Assembly (NCBI GenBank): GCA_963728895.1
Contig: CAVSLM010000007.1
Span: 620,001-684,000, forward strand
DNA length: 64,000 nucleotides
Direction: 5' to 3'
From: CAVSLM01 sp963728895
GTDB taxonomy: Bacteria; Pseudomonadota; Gammaproteobacteria; JBBQDK01
Positions 55,974 through 64,000 of the stretch are shown here, in pieces. The notes beneath the pieces were generated by a model. That model ran no database searches, was not told where the DNA came from, and saw only the letters and a program-made list of their open reading frames with translations. Numbering within the stretch: the first letter of the stretch is position 1; each line of letters begins with the position of its first letter. The translations under genes and the position numbers were made by a program.

Positions 55974-56749
55974 CTTGCAGCCTCCATGTGCCCGGCAGGC
56001 CCAGTTCCCCGGCGTGTCAGGAAATCACGCACCTTGCGGCTGTCGGCCGATTTCGCCAACTCGGCGGGACTCCCAAGCGCCACCGGACGATGTGCCTCGC
56101 CGTCGAGGAACAGCATGCGGTCGGCGATGCTGTAGAGACTTTCCAGTTCGTGTGTGACCAGAACGACCGTAATACCGAGCCCGTCGCGCAGAGTGAGAAC
56201 GAGTTCGTCCAGACGTCGCGAAGTCAACGGATCCAACCCCGCGGAGGGCTCATCCAGGAACAGCACGCTTGGATCCATTGCGAGCGCTCGGGCGAGCGCG
56301 GCGCGTTTGCGCATCCCGCCGCTCAAGCTTGCCGGATAACGGTCCGCGTCGCCGGCCAGCCCGACCAGGGCAAGCTTGAATCGCGCGAGCGCAGGACGTG
56401 CGGCTGGAAGCGAATAGCCCTGCAGGTCCATCGGCAGGATCACGTTTTCGAGCACATTCATCGACGTCCACAGCGCCCCGCTCTGAAACAGAACTCCGAA
56501 TGGCGGCGGTCCATGCTGCATGTGCTCCTCGAGCGCCCTTCCGTCGAACAATATGTGCCCGGACTGCGGCGGGACCAGGCCCACCATCGTCTTTAACAGC
56601 GTGCTCTTGCCCGAGCCGCTGTCTCCCACGATCGCAAAGATCTCCCCACTCTGGATATCGGCGCTGATCCCGCTTTGCACCGTGCGCTCGCCGTATCCGA
56701 CGGAAACGTCCTCGATGCGGATCCGCGGGCTCGTTGATGGGGCGCTCAT
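55970..56749 (-). CDS. MlaF-like ABC transporter ATPase
   Basis: 259 residues. Walker A GDSGSGKST, signature SLSGGMRKRAALARAL, Walker B VLFLDEPSAGLDPLTSRRLD, H-loop VLVTHELESLYSIADRM. SGGMRKR and the SAGLDP loop are specific to MlaF/Mkl lipid-transport ATPases. Three bases separate it from the permease gene. Confidence 0.92.
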   Translation of the reverse strand: MSAPSTSPRIRIEDVSVGYGERTVQSGISADIQSGEIFAIVGDSGSGKSTLLKTMVGLVPPQSGHILFDGRALEEHMQHGPPPFGVLFQSGALWTSMNVLENVILPMDLQGYSLPAARPALARFKLALVGLAGDADRYPASLSGGMRKRAALARALAMDPSVLFLDEPSAGLDPLTSRRLDELVLTLRDGLGITVVLVTHELESLYSIADRMLFLDGEAHRPVALGSPAELAKSADSRKVRDFLTRRGTGPAGHMEAAR

Positions 56750-56752
56750 GGC

Positions 56753-57877
56753 TCAGATCCCCAGCGCGTTCGCGCACACCGCAAAAACGGCATCCACTGC
56801 GATGATCGCGACGATCGCGCTGACCACGGCTGTGGTGGTGGCAGCGCCGACGCCTGCCGCACTGCGGTCCGCGCACAATCCGAGATGACACCCGAGCAGA
56901 GCGACAAGGGCGCCGAACACAAACGCCTTGAGACCGCCTATCGCGAACTGGGCGGCGCCGATGGCGTGCTGGGTCTGCGTCGTATAGGTGACCGCGGACA
57001 GATCCAGAAACGGCACTGAGACGCACAGGCCGCCGAACAGCGCAAGCGCACTCCCATAGACAAACAGCAGCGGCGTCAGCAGGCTGAGGGCCACAACGCG
57101 CGGGAGCACCAGGAACTCGACCGGGGAAATGCCCAGGGTCGTGAGTGCGTCGATCTCTTCGTTGCCTTGCATGGTCGCGATGCGGGCGGCAAAGCTGGCG
57201 CCGGTGCGGCCCGCAAGAACGATTGCGGTGAGTATGGGTGTCAACTCGCGCACCGATGCGATTCCCACGAGATTCGCAACGTAGATGCCGGCACCTAAGG
57301 CTTTGAGCTGCACCGCGCCGACAAAAGCGAGGATCGCGCCCATCAGGACATTGACGATGCCCACGATGAGCAGTGCGCGACTGCTCGACTCCGCCAGCAC
57401 CTCGAGCATCTCGCTACCGCGAATCTTGGCGCGCCGGACGACTAATCGCGGCAGCAGAAGCATGACCTGCCCGAGCAGGTTCACGAATGCTCGCAGGTTG
57501 CGCGCCCAATCGATAGCGAGCAGACCCACCCGCGCGGCAAGACTGGGTGGCGCGGTTGTGCTTGCGCCAGCGGAGGGTTTCGCACGCGCCAGCGCGAGCA
57601 GCTTGTCCAGATCCTGTGGCAAGCCATGAATGGTGATTTGCTGCTGTGGCCTGTCGAGCTCCTGCACCATCCTCGCGAAAAAGGCGGCATCCACCGTGCC
57701 CCAGCGCCAGTCCACTGGGGTCTCGACACGTATTGCGCGCACTCCACCGCCTGTTTCAAGCCCCAGATCTTCAAGTGGGCTCACGAGCCATGACGGTTCG
57801 ATGCCGCCCCCGGGCATCTGGACGACAAGTTCATCGCCCTGCGTCTGGAACAATCGCTCCTGCAAACGTTCGCTCAT
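56753..57877 (-). CDS. MlaE-like permease with N-terminal STAS-type domain
   Basis: 374 residues from ATG 57877 (start signal weak). Residues 1-110 are a STAS/NTP-binding-like domain (VDWRWGTVDAAFFARMVQEL, QITIHGLPQDLDKLLALARA) which in MlaFEDB is a separate protein, MlaB; here it is fused. The MlaE fold follows: VVLAGRTGASFAARIATMQG, EEIDALTTLGISPVEFLVLP (the coupling and EQ-loop region). First gene of the operon permease-ATPase-MCE-lipoprotein, moving phospholipid between inner and outer membranes. Confidence 0.9.
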   Translation of the reverse strand: MSERLQERLFQTQGDELVVQMPGGGIEPSWLVSPLEDLGLETGGGVRAIRVETPVDWRWGTVDAAFFARMVQELDRPQQQITIHGLPQDLDKLLALARAKPSAGASTTAPPSLAARVGLLAIDWARNLRAFVNLLGQVMLLLPRLVVRRAKIRGSEMLEVLAESSSRALLIVGIVNVLMGAILAFVGAVQLKALGAGIYVANLVGIASVRELTPILTAIVLAGRTGASFAARIATMQGNEEIDALTTLGISPVEFLVLPRVVALSLLTPLLFVYGSALALFGGLCVSVPFLDLSAVTYTTQTQHAIGAAQFAIGGLKAFVFGALVALLGCHLGLCADRSAAGVGAATTTAVVSAIVAIIAVDAVFAVCANALGI

Positions 57878-57960
57878 GCCATCAATCCGAGCGTGCGGCG
57901 AAAGCGCACAAGTGAAATCACGAACATAACAGTAAAGCGTGCCGCTATCTCGTGATCGAT

Positions 57961-57982
57961 TTGGGGACATCCCAGTCCCCAA
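57961..57982. repeat. Short perfect inverted repeat upstream of the Mla-like operon
   Basis: TTGGGGAC and GTCCCCAA pair around ATCCCA. Within the 300-bp spacer 57878-58185 between two minus-strand operons. It could be a terminator stem for the RND operon (no U-tract) or a mobile short repeat. No gene in the spacer. Confidence 0.5.
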
Positions 57983-58185
57983 GATCGATTCGCCAACGCG
58001 GCAACCGATATGCCCCGGCCACCCTGCGTCCGCTACGCTCGGCACAAGGCGCCTCGCACAGCTCCCTCAATGGCTCTACGGCGCCAGGATGTGTTTGTCG
58101 CACACCCCTTCGGGCTGCTGCGAAAACACCTGGCGCCTACCGCGGGGCTTGTCGGTGAACCGCTACCGGTGCGTTCATGGGCGCT

Positions 58186-61100
58186 TCATACCGCCGGCGT
58201 CGGCACGGACGAAGGCGCATCCGCCGCAACCGCACGCTGAACTCTGAACCACGCCGCGTAGAGAGCCGGCACGAAGAAGATCGTCAGCAACGTCGCGACG
58301 GTGAGGCCGCCCATGATGGCGATCGCCATCGGGCCCCAGAACACGCTGCGTGTGAGCGGGATCATGGCGAGCACCGTGGCTGCGGCGGTCAGCGCGACCG
58401 GACGCGTCCGGTGCACGGCGGCATCGACTACGGCGTTCCAGGCATCCACGCCCCGCGCCATCTCGGCGCGCACCTGGTCCACCAAGATCACGGAGTTGCG
58501 CATGGTCATCCCCGAGAGCGCGATCACGCCGAGGATCGCGACGAAGCCGAGCGGGGCGCGGGTTATGAGGAGCGCGGGGACGACGCCGACCAAGCCGAGC
58601 GGCGCAGTGAGGATGACCATCGTCATGGTAGAGAAGCTCTGCAGCTGCAGCATCAGGATCGCGAGGATGGTGACGAGCATCACCGGCGCCACTGCCGCGA
58701 GCGCGCGATTCGCCTTGTCACTTTCTTCGACCGCGCCGCCGACGTCGATGCGATAGCCGAAAGGCAGCTTCGTCTCGATGTCCTTCAGCATGGGCCGGAT
58801 CGACTGGGTGACCGACACGCCCTGCTCACCGTCCTTCACATCGGCGCGCACGGTGATCGCCATGTCGCGGTTACGCCGCCACAGGACCGGCTCTTCCAGC
58901 TCGTACTTGACCCGTGCAACCTGCGAGAGCGGCACGACCGTTCCCTGGCGCGTATAGACGTTGATGTCCTTCAGCGTGTCGAGGTTACGGCGCTCCTTCG
59001 GGACGGCGCGGGCGACGATGTCGATCAGGTCCTCGTGCTCCCGAAGCTGCGAAAGGGGCGCGCCGTTCATCACGATCTGGGTCACCAGCGACACGTCGGC
59101 CGGATCCAGCCCGAGGGCACGTGCCTTGTCCTGATCGAGGTCCACGCGCAGCGTACGAACCGGGTCGTTCCAGTCGAGCTGCACGTCGCGCACCAGCGGG
59201 CTCGAAGCGACCACCTTCTCGACCTCGCGCGCGATCGCGCGCACCTTCTGCGTGTCCGGCCCGACGACGCGGAACTGCACCGGGAAGCCGACCGGGGGCC
59301 CGAGCTCGAGGCGCGTGACCCGCAGCCACGCCGCAGGGAATTCCTTGGGGGCCGCGGCCATCAGCCGGGCGCGGACCCGCTCGCGAGCCTCGATATCCTT
59401 CGTCATGACGATGAACTGCGCGTATCCGGGGTTGGGAAGCTCCGGGTTGAGCGCCAGGTAGAAGCGCGGTGAGCCGGCGCCGGTGTAAGCGGTGAAGAAG
59501 CGCACGTCCTCGTCCTTGGCGAGCACCGCCTCGAGGCGCTTCACCTGCTCGGTCGTCGCGGCGAACGAAGCGCCTTCCTTCATGCGCAGGTCGACGATCA
59601 GTTCGGGCCGGTCGCTGTTCGGGAAGAACTGCTGCGGCACGAGCTTCATGCCTGCGAGCGCGAGCCCGAACGCGACCGCGGTTACGCCGATGACCAGCCA
59701 GCGACGCTCGAGCGCGGAGTCAATCGCGCGGTGGAGCTTCTTGTAGAACGGCGTGTTGTAAGGATCCGGCGCCGCCGCGCCGTGGTGATGCTGGGCGAAA
59801 TCCGGCAGCATCTTCACGGCGAGGTAGGGCGTGATGATGCCGGAGACGATCCAGGAGAAGAGCACCGCGGTGCCGACGATCCAGAAGATGCCGCCCGCGT
59901 ATTCGCCGGTCACGGATTTCGAGAGCCCGATCGGCATGAACGCCGCGACCGTGACGAGCGCCCCGGTGAGGCGCGGGAAGGCGGTCGCCTCGTAGGAGAA
60001 GGCGGCGGCCTTCAGCCGGTCCCAGCCTTCCTCCATCTTCACCACCATCATCTCGACGGCGATGATGCCGTCGTCAACGAGCAGCCCGAGCGCGATGATG
60101 AGCGATCCGAGCGACACCCGCTCGAGATTCCAGCCCATGGCGAGCATGACGATCGCCACCACACCGAGCACGATCGGAACGGCGAGGCCGACGACGATGC
60201 CCGTGCGCCAGCCGAGGCTGATCAGGCTCACCGCGAGGACGATGGAGAGCGCTTCCATGAGCGAGCGCTCGAATTCCCAGACTGCGTCCGCCACGGTATT
60301 CGGCTGGTCCGCGACGCGCTCGAGCTCGATGCCGTACGGCAGCTCGGACTGAATCTGGGCGACGGCATGCTCCATCGCCTTGCCGAGCTGGACGATGTTG
60401 CCGTCGTCGGTCATCACGATGCCGAGCATCAGCACCTGCTGGCCGTTGTGCCGCACGGTATAGGTGGGCGGATCCTCATAGCCCCGCGTGACGGTGGTGA
60501 AGTCGCCGAGCTTGATCTGCCGGCCGCCGGCCTCGATCGGCACGTTGCGGATGTCGTCCAGGTTTGCGAACTGGCCGCTCACGCGCATGAGCACGCGGTC
60601 GCTCTGAGTGTCGATCGAGCCGGCAGGAAGGACGCTGTTCTGGTTGCGCAGGCTTTCGGCAATCAACAGCGGCGTGATGCCGAGGGCCGCCAGCCGCTCC
60701 TGCGAGAACTCGACGTAGATCTTCTTGGCCTGCTTGCCGATGACGTCCACCTTCTTCACCATGGGCACCTTCAAGAGGCGCCGCTTGATGACCTCGGCCA
60801 TGTCGGAGAGCTCGCCCTGCCCGATGCCGTCCCCTTTGACCGCATAGAGCAGCCCGTACACGTCGCCGTACTCGTCGTTGAAAATCGGGCCGATGACGCC
60901 CTCGGGCAGCTCGAGCTTGATGTCGCTGAATTTCTTGCGCACCTGGTACCAGGCCTCGCGCTGGTCCGCTTTGGACGTGCCGCCGTACACGCTGATCGTC
61001 ATGCCGCCGAATCCCTGGCGAGCAAAGGTCACCACCTTCTCGAAGTGGTCGAGCTGCTCGAACTTCTTCTCCATCCGGTTGAGCACCTCGTCCTGGATCT

Positions 61101-61281
61101 GCTGGGCGGTCGCGCCGGGCCACATGACCATCACGGTCATCGACGGCACGGAGAATTTCGGATCCTCCAGCTGCCCGAGCCGCGTGAACGAGAGCATGCC
61201 CGCGATCGCGATGGCAAGGATCAGGAAGAGGACGATGGCGCGGTGGCCGAGCGCCCACTCGGTGAGGTTGAAGGACTTCAT
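58186..61281 (-). CDS. RND efflux pump inner-membrane protein (AcrB/MexF class)
   Basis: 1031 residues from ATG 61281, which overlaps the adaptor stop by ATGA. Twelve-helix RND fold: first helix after NLTEWALGHRAIVLFLILAI, the proton relay in LIIALGLLVDDGIIAVEMMV (two adjacent Asp of TM4), FWIVGTAVLFSWIVSGIITP, and the second-half repeat ALSGMTMRNSVILVDQVRAE. Porter-domain motifs LEDPKFSVPSMTVMVMWPGA and QNSVLPAGSIDTQSDRVLMR are clear. Drives proton-coupled export of drugs or other hydrophobic compounds with the adaptor and duct upstream. Intact, in sharp contrast to the preceding 10 kb. Confidence 0.95.
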   Translation of the reverse strand: MKSFNLTEWALGHRAIVLFLILAIAIAGMLSFTRLGQLEDPKFSVPSMTVMVMWPGATAQQIQDEVLNRMEKKFEQLDHFEKVVTFARQGFGGMTISVYGGTSKADQREAWYQVRKKFSDIKLELPEGVIGPIFNDEYGDVYGLLYAVKGDGIGQGELSDMAEVIKRRLLKVPMVKKVDVIGKQAKKIYVEFSQERLAALGITPLLIAESLRNQNSVLPAGSIDTQSDRVLMRVSGQFANLDDIRNVPIEAGGRQIKLGDFTTVTRGYEDPPTYTVRHNGQQVLMLGIVMTDDGNIVQLGKAMEHAVAQIQSELPYGIELERVADQPNTVADAVWEFERSLMEALSIVLAVSLISLGWRTGIVVGLAVPIVLGVVAIVMLAMGWNLERVSLGSLIIALGLLVDDGIIAVEMMVVKMEEGWDRLKAAAFSYEATAFPRLTGALVTVAAFMPIGLSKSVTGEYAGGIFWIVGTAVLFSWIVSGIITPYLAVKMLPDFAQHHHGAAAPDPYNTPFYKKLHRAIDSALERRWLVIGVTAVAFGLALAGMKLVPQQFFPNSDRPELIVDLRMKEGASFAATTEQVKRLEAVLAKDEDVRFFTAYTGAGSPRFYLALNPELPNPGYAQFIVMTKDIEARERVRARLMAAAPKEFPAAWLRVTRLELGPPVGFPVQFRVVGPDTQKVRAIAREVEKVVASSPLVRDVQLDWNDPVRTLRVDLDQDKARALGLDPADVSLVTQIVMNGAPLSQLREHEDLIDIVARAVPKERRNLDTLKDINVYTRQGTVVPLSQVARVKYELEEPVLWRRNRDMAITVRADVKDGEQGVSVTQSIRPMLKDIETKLPFGYRIDVGGAVEESDKANRALAAVAPVMLVTILAILMLQLQSFSTMTMVILTAPLGLVGVVPALLITRAPLGFVAILGVIALSGMTMRNSVILVDQVRAEMARGVDAWNAVVDAAVHRTRPVALTAAATVLAMIPLTRSVFWGPMAIAIMGGLTVATLLTIFFVPALYAAWFRVQRAVAADAPSSVPTPAV

Positions 61282-62393
61282 TGGGCGGCCTGTTTCGTGT
61301 CGACGTCGGGCGCGGCTCCGGAAAGCGCGACCTTCAAGCCCGGCGCCATCTTCTGCACGCCGGCGGTGACGACCAGCTCGCCGGCCGGTGGTCCGGATAT
61401 GAGCACCTCGTCGTTGCGATAGCCGTGGACGGAGACGCCGAGCAGGTCGACCGTTCCGACCGGCTCGGGACCCTCGCGACGAACGACCCAGACGGCGGGC
61501 TGGCCCTTGTTCTGCGTGATCGCCGAGGCAGGGATTGCGGCTACCGGCGCTTCGCCGGCCGGGCGCTCGACCAGGAGCGTGGCGGTCGCGCCGAGCGGCA
61601 GCGGCCGGGGCGTCGCGGGCTTCAAGCGGGCGCGGAAGGTTCGCGTTTGCGCCGCCGCCTGCGGCGAGAGTTCCCGCAACACGACGTCGAATATTTGCTC
61701 TGGCGCGCTTGCGAGCCATGCCTGATAGCGCGACCCCTTGAATGTCGCCAAGTGATCCTCCGGGACGTCGACGACGATCTCGGGCTTGCCTTCGTTGGCG
61801 ATCGAGACGATCGGCAGCCCTTCGGCCACGACCTGGCCGACCTCGAACTTCACGCTCGTGACCACCCCGTCCTGCGATGCGCGCAGCGTGGTGTACTCGA
61901 GGCGATTGCGCGCGAGCTCGAGCTCTCGCGCCTTGGCTTTAGCCGTGGCGCGCGTCGTTTGCGCGTTGCTCTGCGCTTTCTCGTCGTCGGAAGGACTGAC
62001 CGAGCCGTCGATCTTCAGCGCATCGAGCCGTTGGCGATCCAACTGCGCCTGGCGTGCCTGCGCTTCCGCGGCCGCCAGCTGTTGTTGCGCTGCCTCCACC
62101 GCGAGCTTGTAATCGGAGGGGTCGAGCACCGCGATGACGTTGCCTTTCCGCACCTTCTGGCCGACGTCGACCTTGCGACTCACCACCTTGCCGCCGACGC
62201 GAAACGCCTGGTCCACCTCGTAGCGCGCCCCCACGGAGCCGAAGTAGCGATCCGTTTCCCGGGCTTTGTCGTAGTGCAGCTCGACGGTGCGGACGGATCG
62301 AAGCGCCTCGGCTGTCGGCTCGTTCGGCGCGCATGCGCACAGCATCCCAGCGATCGGCACGGTGACGAACGCTGCAGCGAGAGATGTTTTCAC
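61278..62393 (-). CDS. RND efflux periplasmic adaptor lipoprotein
   Basis: 371 residues from GTG 62393, with GAGGAA five bases upstream; longer in-frame starts run into the duct gene. Lipoprotein signal SLAAAFVTVPIAGMLCACAP with acylated Cys. Lipoyl/hairpin region VGQKVRKGNVIAVLDPSDYK, coiled coil QQQLAAAEAQARQAQLDRQR, barrel YTTLRASQDGVVTSVKFEVG. It links the AcrB-type pump to the outer-membrane duct. Confidence 0.93.
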   Translation of the reverse strand: MKTSLAAAFVTVPIAGMLCACAPNEPTAEALRSVRTVELHYDKARETDRYFGSVGARYEVDQAFRVGGKVVSRKVDVGQKVRKGNVIAVLDPSDYKLAVEAAQQQLAAAEAQARQAQLDRQRLDALKIDGSVSPSDDEKAQSNAQTTRATAKAKARELELARNRLEYTTLRASQDGVVTSVKFEVGQVVAEGLPIVSIANEGKPEIVVDVPEDHLATFKGSRYQAWLASAPEQIFDVVLRELSPQAAAQTRTFRARLKPATPRPLPLGATATLLVERPAGEAPVAAIPASAITQNKGQPAVWVVRREGPEPVGTVDLLGVSVHGYRNDEVLISGPPAGELVVTAGVQKMAPGLKVALSGAAPDVDTKQAAQ

Positions 62394-62421
62394 GGCGATT
62401 CCTCGTCTCGGTCGGTCGGTT

Positions 62422-63873
62422 TCATGAATTTGGCGAACGATCAGCCCCTGGCGTCGGGTGATCAGCGTGATCAGTGATCGGCTCGAACACCTGCCAGCCC
62501 CCGCCAAGCGCCTTGTACAGTTGGACGCTGTCGAGCAGCAGTTGCGTGTGCGCGTCATTTGCGGCAACCCGTACGCCTAGCCGGACGCGCTGAGCGTCGA
62601 GCAACGGCAAGAGATCGATCTGCCCACGGTCGTAAAGCGATTGCGCGCGGCCTAGCGCGGAGTCGGCCGACTGTGCGGCGCTCTGCAGCAGTTGTGTCCG
62701 GTTCCGTTCGTCGTCGAGCGCGACGAGCGCGTTCTCGACGTCCTCGAGCGCCCGCACAATCGCGTCTTCGTAGCGGACGACCGCTTCCCTTTGGGCGCTC
62801 TCGGCGATGTCGTTGATTGCCTGCGTCCGTCCCGCGTTGAAGACCGGCATCGCCAGCAGCGCGGCGACATTGCTGAAGCGCGCAGCGCCAAGGTCGATGC
62901 CGTTCACATCGAGGCTCTCGCGCCCGAACACGGCACCAAGAACGAGCCGCGGGAACCATTCCGCGGCGGCCTGTTGCCGGCGCGCATTGGCAGCGTCGAG
63001 TTGAGCCTGAGCGGCTAGCAGGTCCGGCCTGCGCTGCAGCAGCGCCGCCGGCTGTCCCGGATGCGCGGATGGAACGGTTGGGTCACTGCGCGAGGGCACG
63101 ATGCTCGAGGCGTTGAACGCCTGGTCTCCGATCAGGACCGCGATGCGGTGACGCGAGACGGCGGCCAGCGTCTCAAGCGGCGGGATCGCTGCGCGCGCTG
63201 TCGATGCTTCGGTCTGCGCGCGCTCGACGTCGAACGGCGTGGCGAGGCCCACCCGTTTGCGGGCCGATACGAGGCGCAGCGTTTCGTCTTGCGCAGCCGA
63301 TATCGCGCGCACGGTGTCGAGCTGGCGCAGCGCGCCGCCAAGCGTGAAGTAGTTGCTTGCAACGTCGCTCACCACCAACAGACGAACGCCCCTCGCAATG
63401 TCTTCGGCCGCCAGCGTGTCGGCGGCCGAGGCCCTGGCCCCTGCCCGCAGGCGACCGGCGATGTCGATTTCCCAAGCGACGTCGATGCTGCCCTGCGCAC
63501 CCTTCGTGTCCGCCGCCTCGGGCACCACTTGCTTGACGGGCGAGCTGTAGCCGGTTCTGTGATCGAAGCCGGAGGCACTCACTCCGACGCTTGGCAGCAG
63601 CCACGAGCGGCTGATCGTCTCGCCGGCGCGCGCGGCGCGGACGCGCTCGGCCGCGATCTTGATGTCCCGGTTCTCACGCGCTGCCCGCCGAACGAGGTCC
63701 GACAGCACCGGGTCGCCGAAGCCGTCCCACCAGGCCGCCTCGGGCTCGTCGTTGGATGTTGGGGCCGCCGCGAATCGGCCGGGCACCTCGAGCGAGGGCT
63801 GCACGACCGGTGTGGCACAGCCCGTCAGAACGAATGCGAGCGTCGCGGCAAGTGTTACAGCGATGTGGCGCAG
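62422..63873 (-). CDS. RND efflux outer-membrane lipoprotein (NodT/OprM type)
   Basis: About 483 residues. The mature start follows a lipobox in LAATLAFVLTGCATPVVQPS. OEP repeats: DIKIAAERVRAARAGETISR and LLAAQAQLDAANARRQQAAA, ending VQLYKALGGGWQVFEP. No ATG, GTG or TTG is in frame upstream of the signal peptide; the first plausible codon is CTG at 63873, while a GTG at 63888 is in another frame, so a one-base shift near 63880 or a CTG start must be assumed. First gene of the duct-adaptor-pump operon. 63874-64000 shows no other gene. Confidence 0.88.
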   Translation of the reverse strand: MRHIAVTLAATLAFVLTGCATPVVQPSLEVPGRFAAAPTSNDEPEAAWWDGFGDPVLSDLVRRAARENRDIKIAAERVRAARAGETISRSWLLPSVGVSASGFDHRTGYSSPVKQVVPEAADTKGAQGSIDVAWEIDIAGRLRAGARASAADTLAAEDIARGVRLLVVSDVASNYFTLGGALRQLDTVRAISAAQDETLRLVSARKRVGLATPFDVERAQTEASTARAAIPPLETLAAVSRHRIAVLIGDQAFNASSIVPSRSDPTVPSAHPGQPAALLQRRPDLLAAQAQLDAANARRQQAAAEWFPRLVLGAVFGRESLDVNGIDLGAARFSNVAALLAMPVFNAGRTQAINDIAESAQREAVVRYEDAIVRALEDVENALVALDDERNRTQLLQSAAQSADSALGRAQSLYDRGQIDLLPLLDAQRVRLGVRVAANDAHTQLLLDSVQLYKALGGGWQVFEPITDHADHPTPGADRSPNS

Positions 63874-64000
63874 GGACGCTTGCGCACCGCGAAATCCGTG
63901 CTTGCTCGCCTTGACGCCGTGACAGGCGATCGACTCGGTCCGTCCGGTCGTTCCGGCACCACCAGGGTTCCCACAGCACCGTTCCAGCCTTGCGAGCCAA

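Noticed and set aside
61282..61719. 1177-residue frame for the RND pump
   Set aside because: The extra N-terminus is the adaptor gene in another frame; ATG 61281 overlaps the adaptor stop.
58177..62477. Long plus-strand frames opposite the RND operon
   Set aside because: Rich in His/Arg/Asp and mirror the codon pattern of the minus-strand genes; typical GC-rich shadows.

Overview
The window looks like chromosomal DNA of a GC-rich gammaproteobacterium. The evidence is Dam-free housekeeping genes of gammaproteobacterial type (zwf, puuE, a MlaE/MlaF/MlaD/PqiC-type lipid transport operon, NodT-type efflux lipoproteins), a VPLPA/PEP-CTERM exosortase substrate, and many GTAGGAGCG- and AGCCCGGA-type intergenic repeats. 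Genus cannot be fixed from the sequence. A striking trait is the density of broken genes: at least a dozen reading frames are interrupted by single-base shifts or abrupt junctions, so either this is a decaying accessory region or the assembly carries indel errors, or both.

Layout. 1-3.8 kb: end of a glutathione S-transferase, a PhnB-like VOC protein, a mosaic of fragments (VOC tail, unknown ORF, N-terminally truncated GH13_18 phosphorylase), an intact HAD sucrose-phosphatase-like gene and an exosortase-sorted secreted protein. 4.0-5.1 kb: a tandemly duplicated 526-bp block made of 96-bp REP-like repeats. 6.3-16.9 kb: a conflict/defence-like island with a TIR-NB-ARC-TPR STAND protein (11 TPR units, one frameshift), a convergent DUF4071 (ASK1-like N-terminal + TPR) protein, a patatin phospholipase, two peptidoglycan hydrolase genes (one internally deleted) and two further broken TIR genes. 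17.3-22.4 kb: MacA-MacB-NodT-type tripartite efflux operon, with the MacA-like gene multiply frameshifted.

23-34 kb: a mobile-element zone. An ISNCY/IS1182-like element with a 4-bp ctag duplication splits a small two-repeat Cys-rich exported protein; an IS66 element with a perfect 8-bp duplication carries a DNA adenine methylase; next to it lies a truncated IS91 element whose integrase is itself split by a 27-bp-TIR element; then come two small genes separated by attC-like sites (an integron-cassette cluster without integrase), HicAB (hicB frameshifted) and an intact IS3 element. 34.6-42.2 kb: GNAT, PuuE allantoinase, methyltransferase, exported superoxide reductase, zwf, and a degraded DacB/PBP4.

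42.4-54.4 kb: a patchwork of duplicated and truncated pieces (a second copy of the DUF4071 promoter, partial brnTA, initiator-tRNA 3' halves, histidine kinase, MFS, transposase, hisH, rhodanese, lpxR and phosphoketolase scraps) in which complete toxin-antitoxin modules survive (ParDE, BrnTA, VapBC, and HigA without HigB). 54.4-64 kb: ordinary dense minus-strand operons: a Mla/Pqi-like lipid transporter (permease, ATPase, MCE protein, lipoprotein) and an RND efflux system (outer-membrane factor, lipoprotein adaptor, inner-membrane pump).
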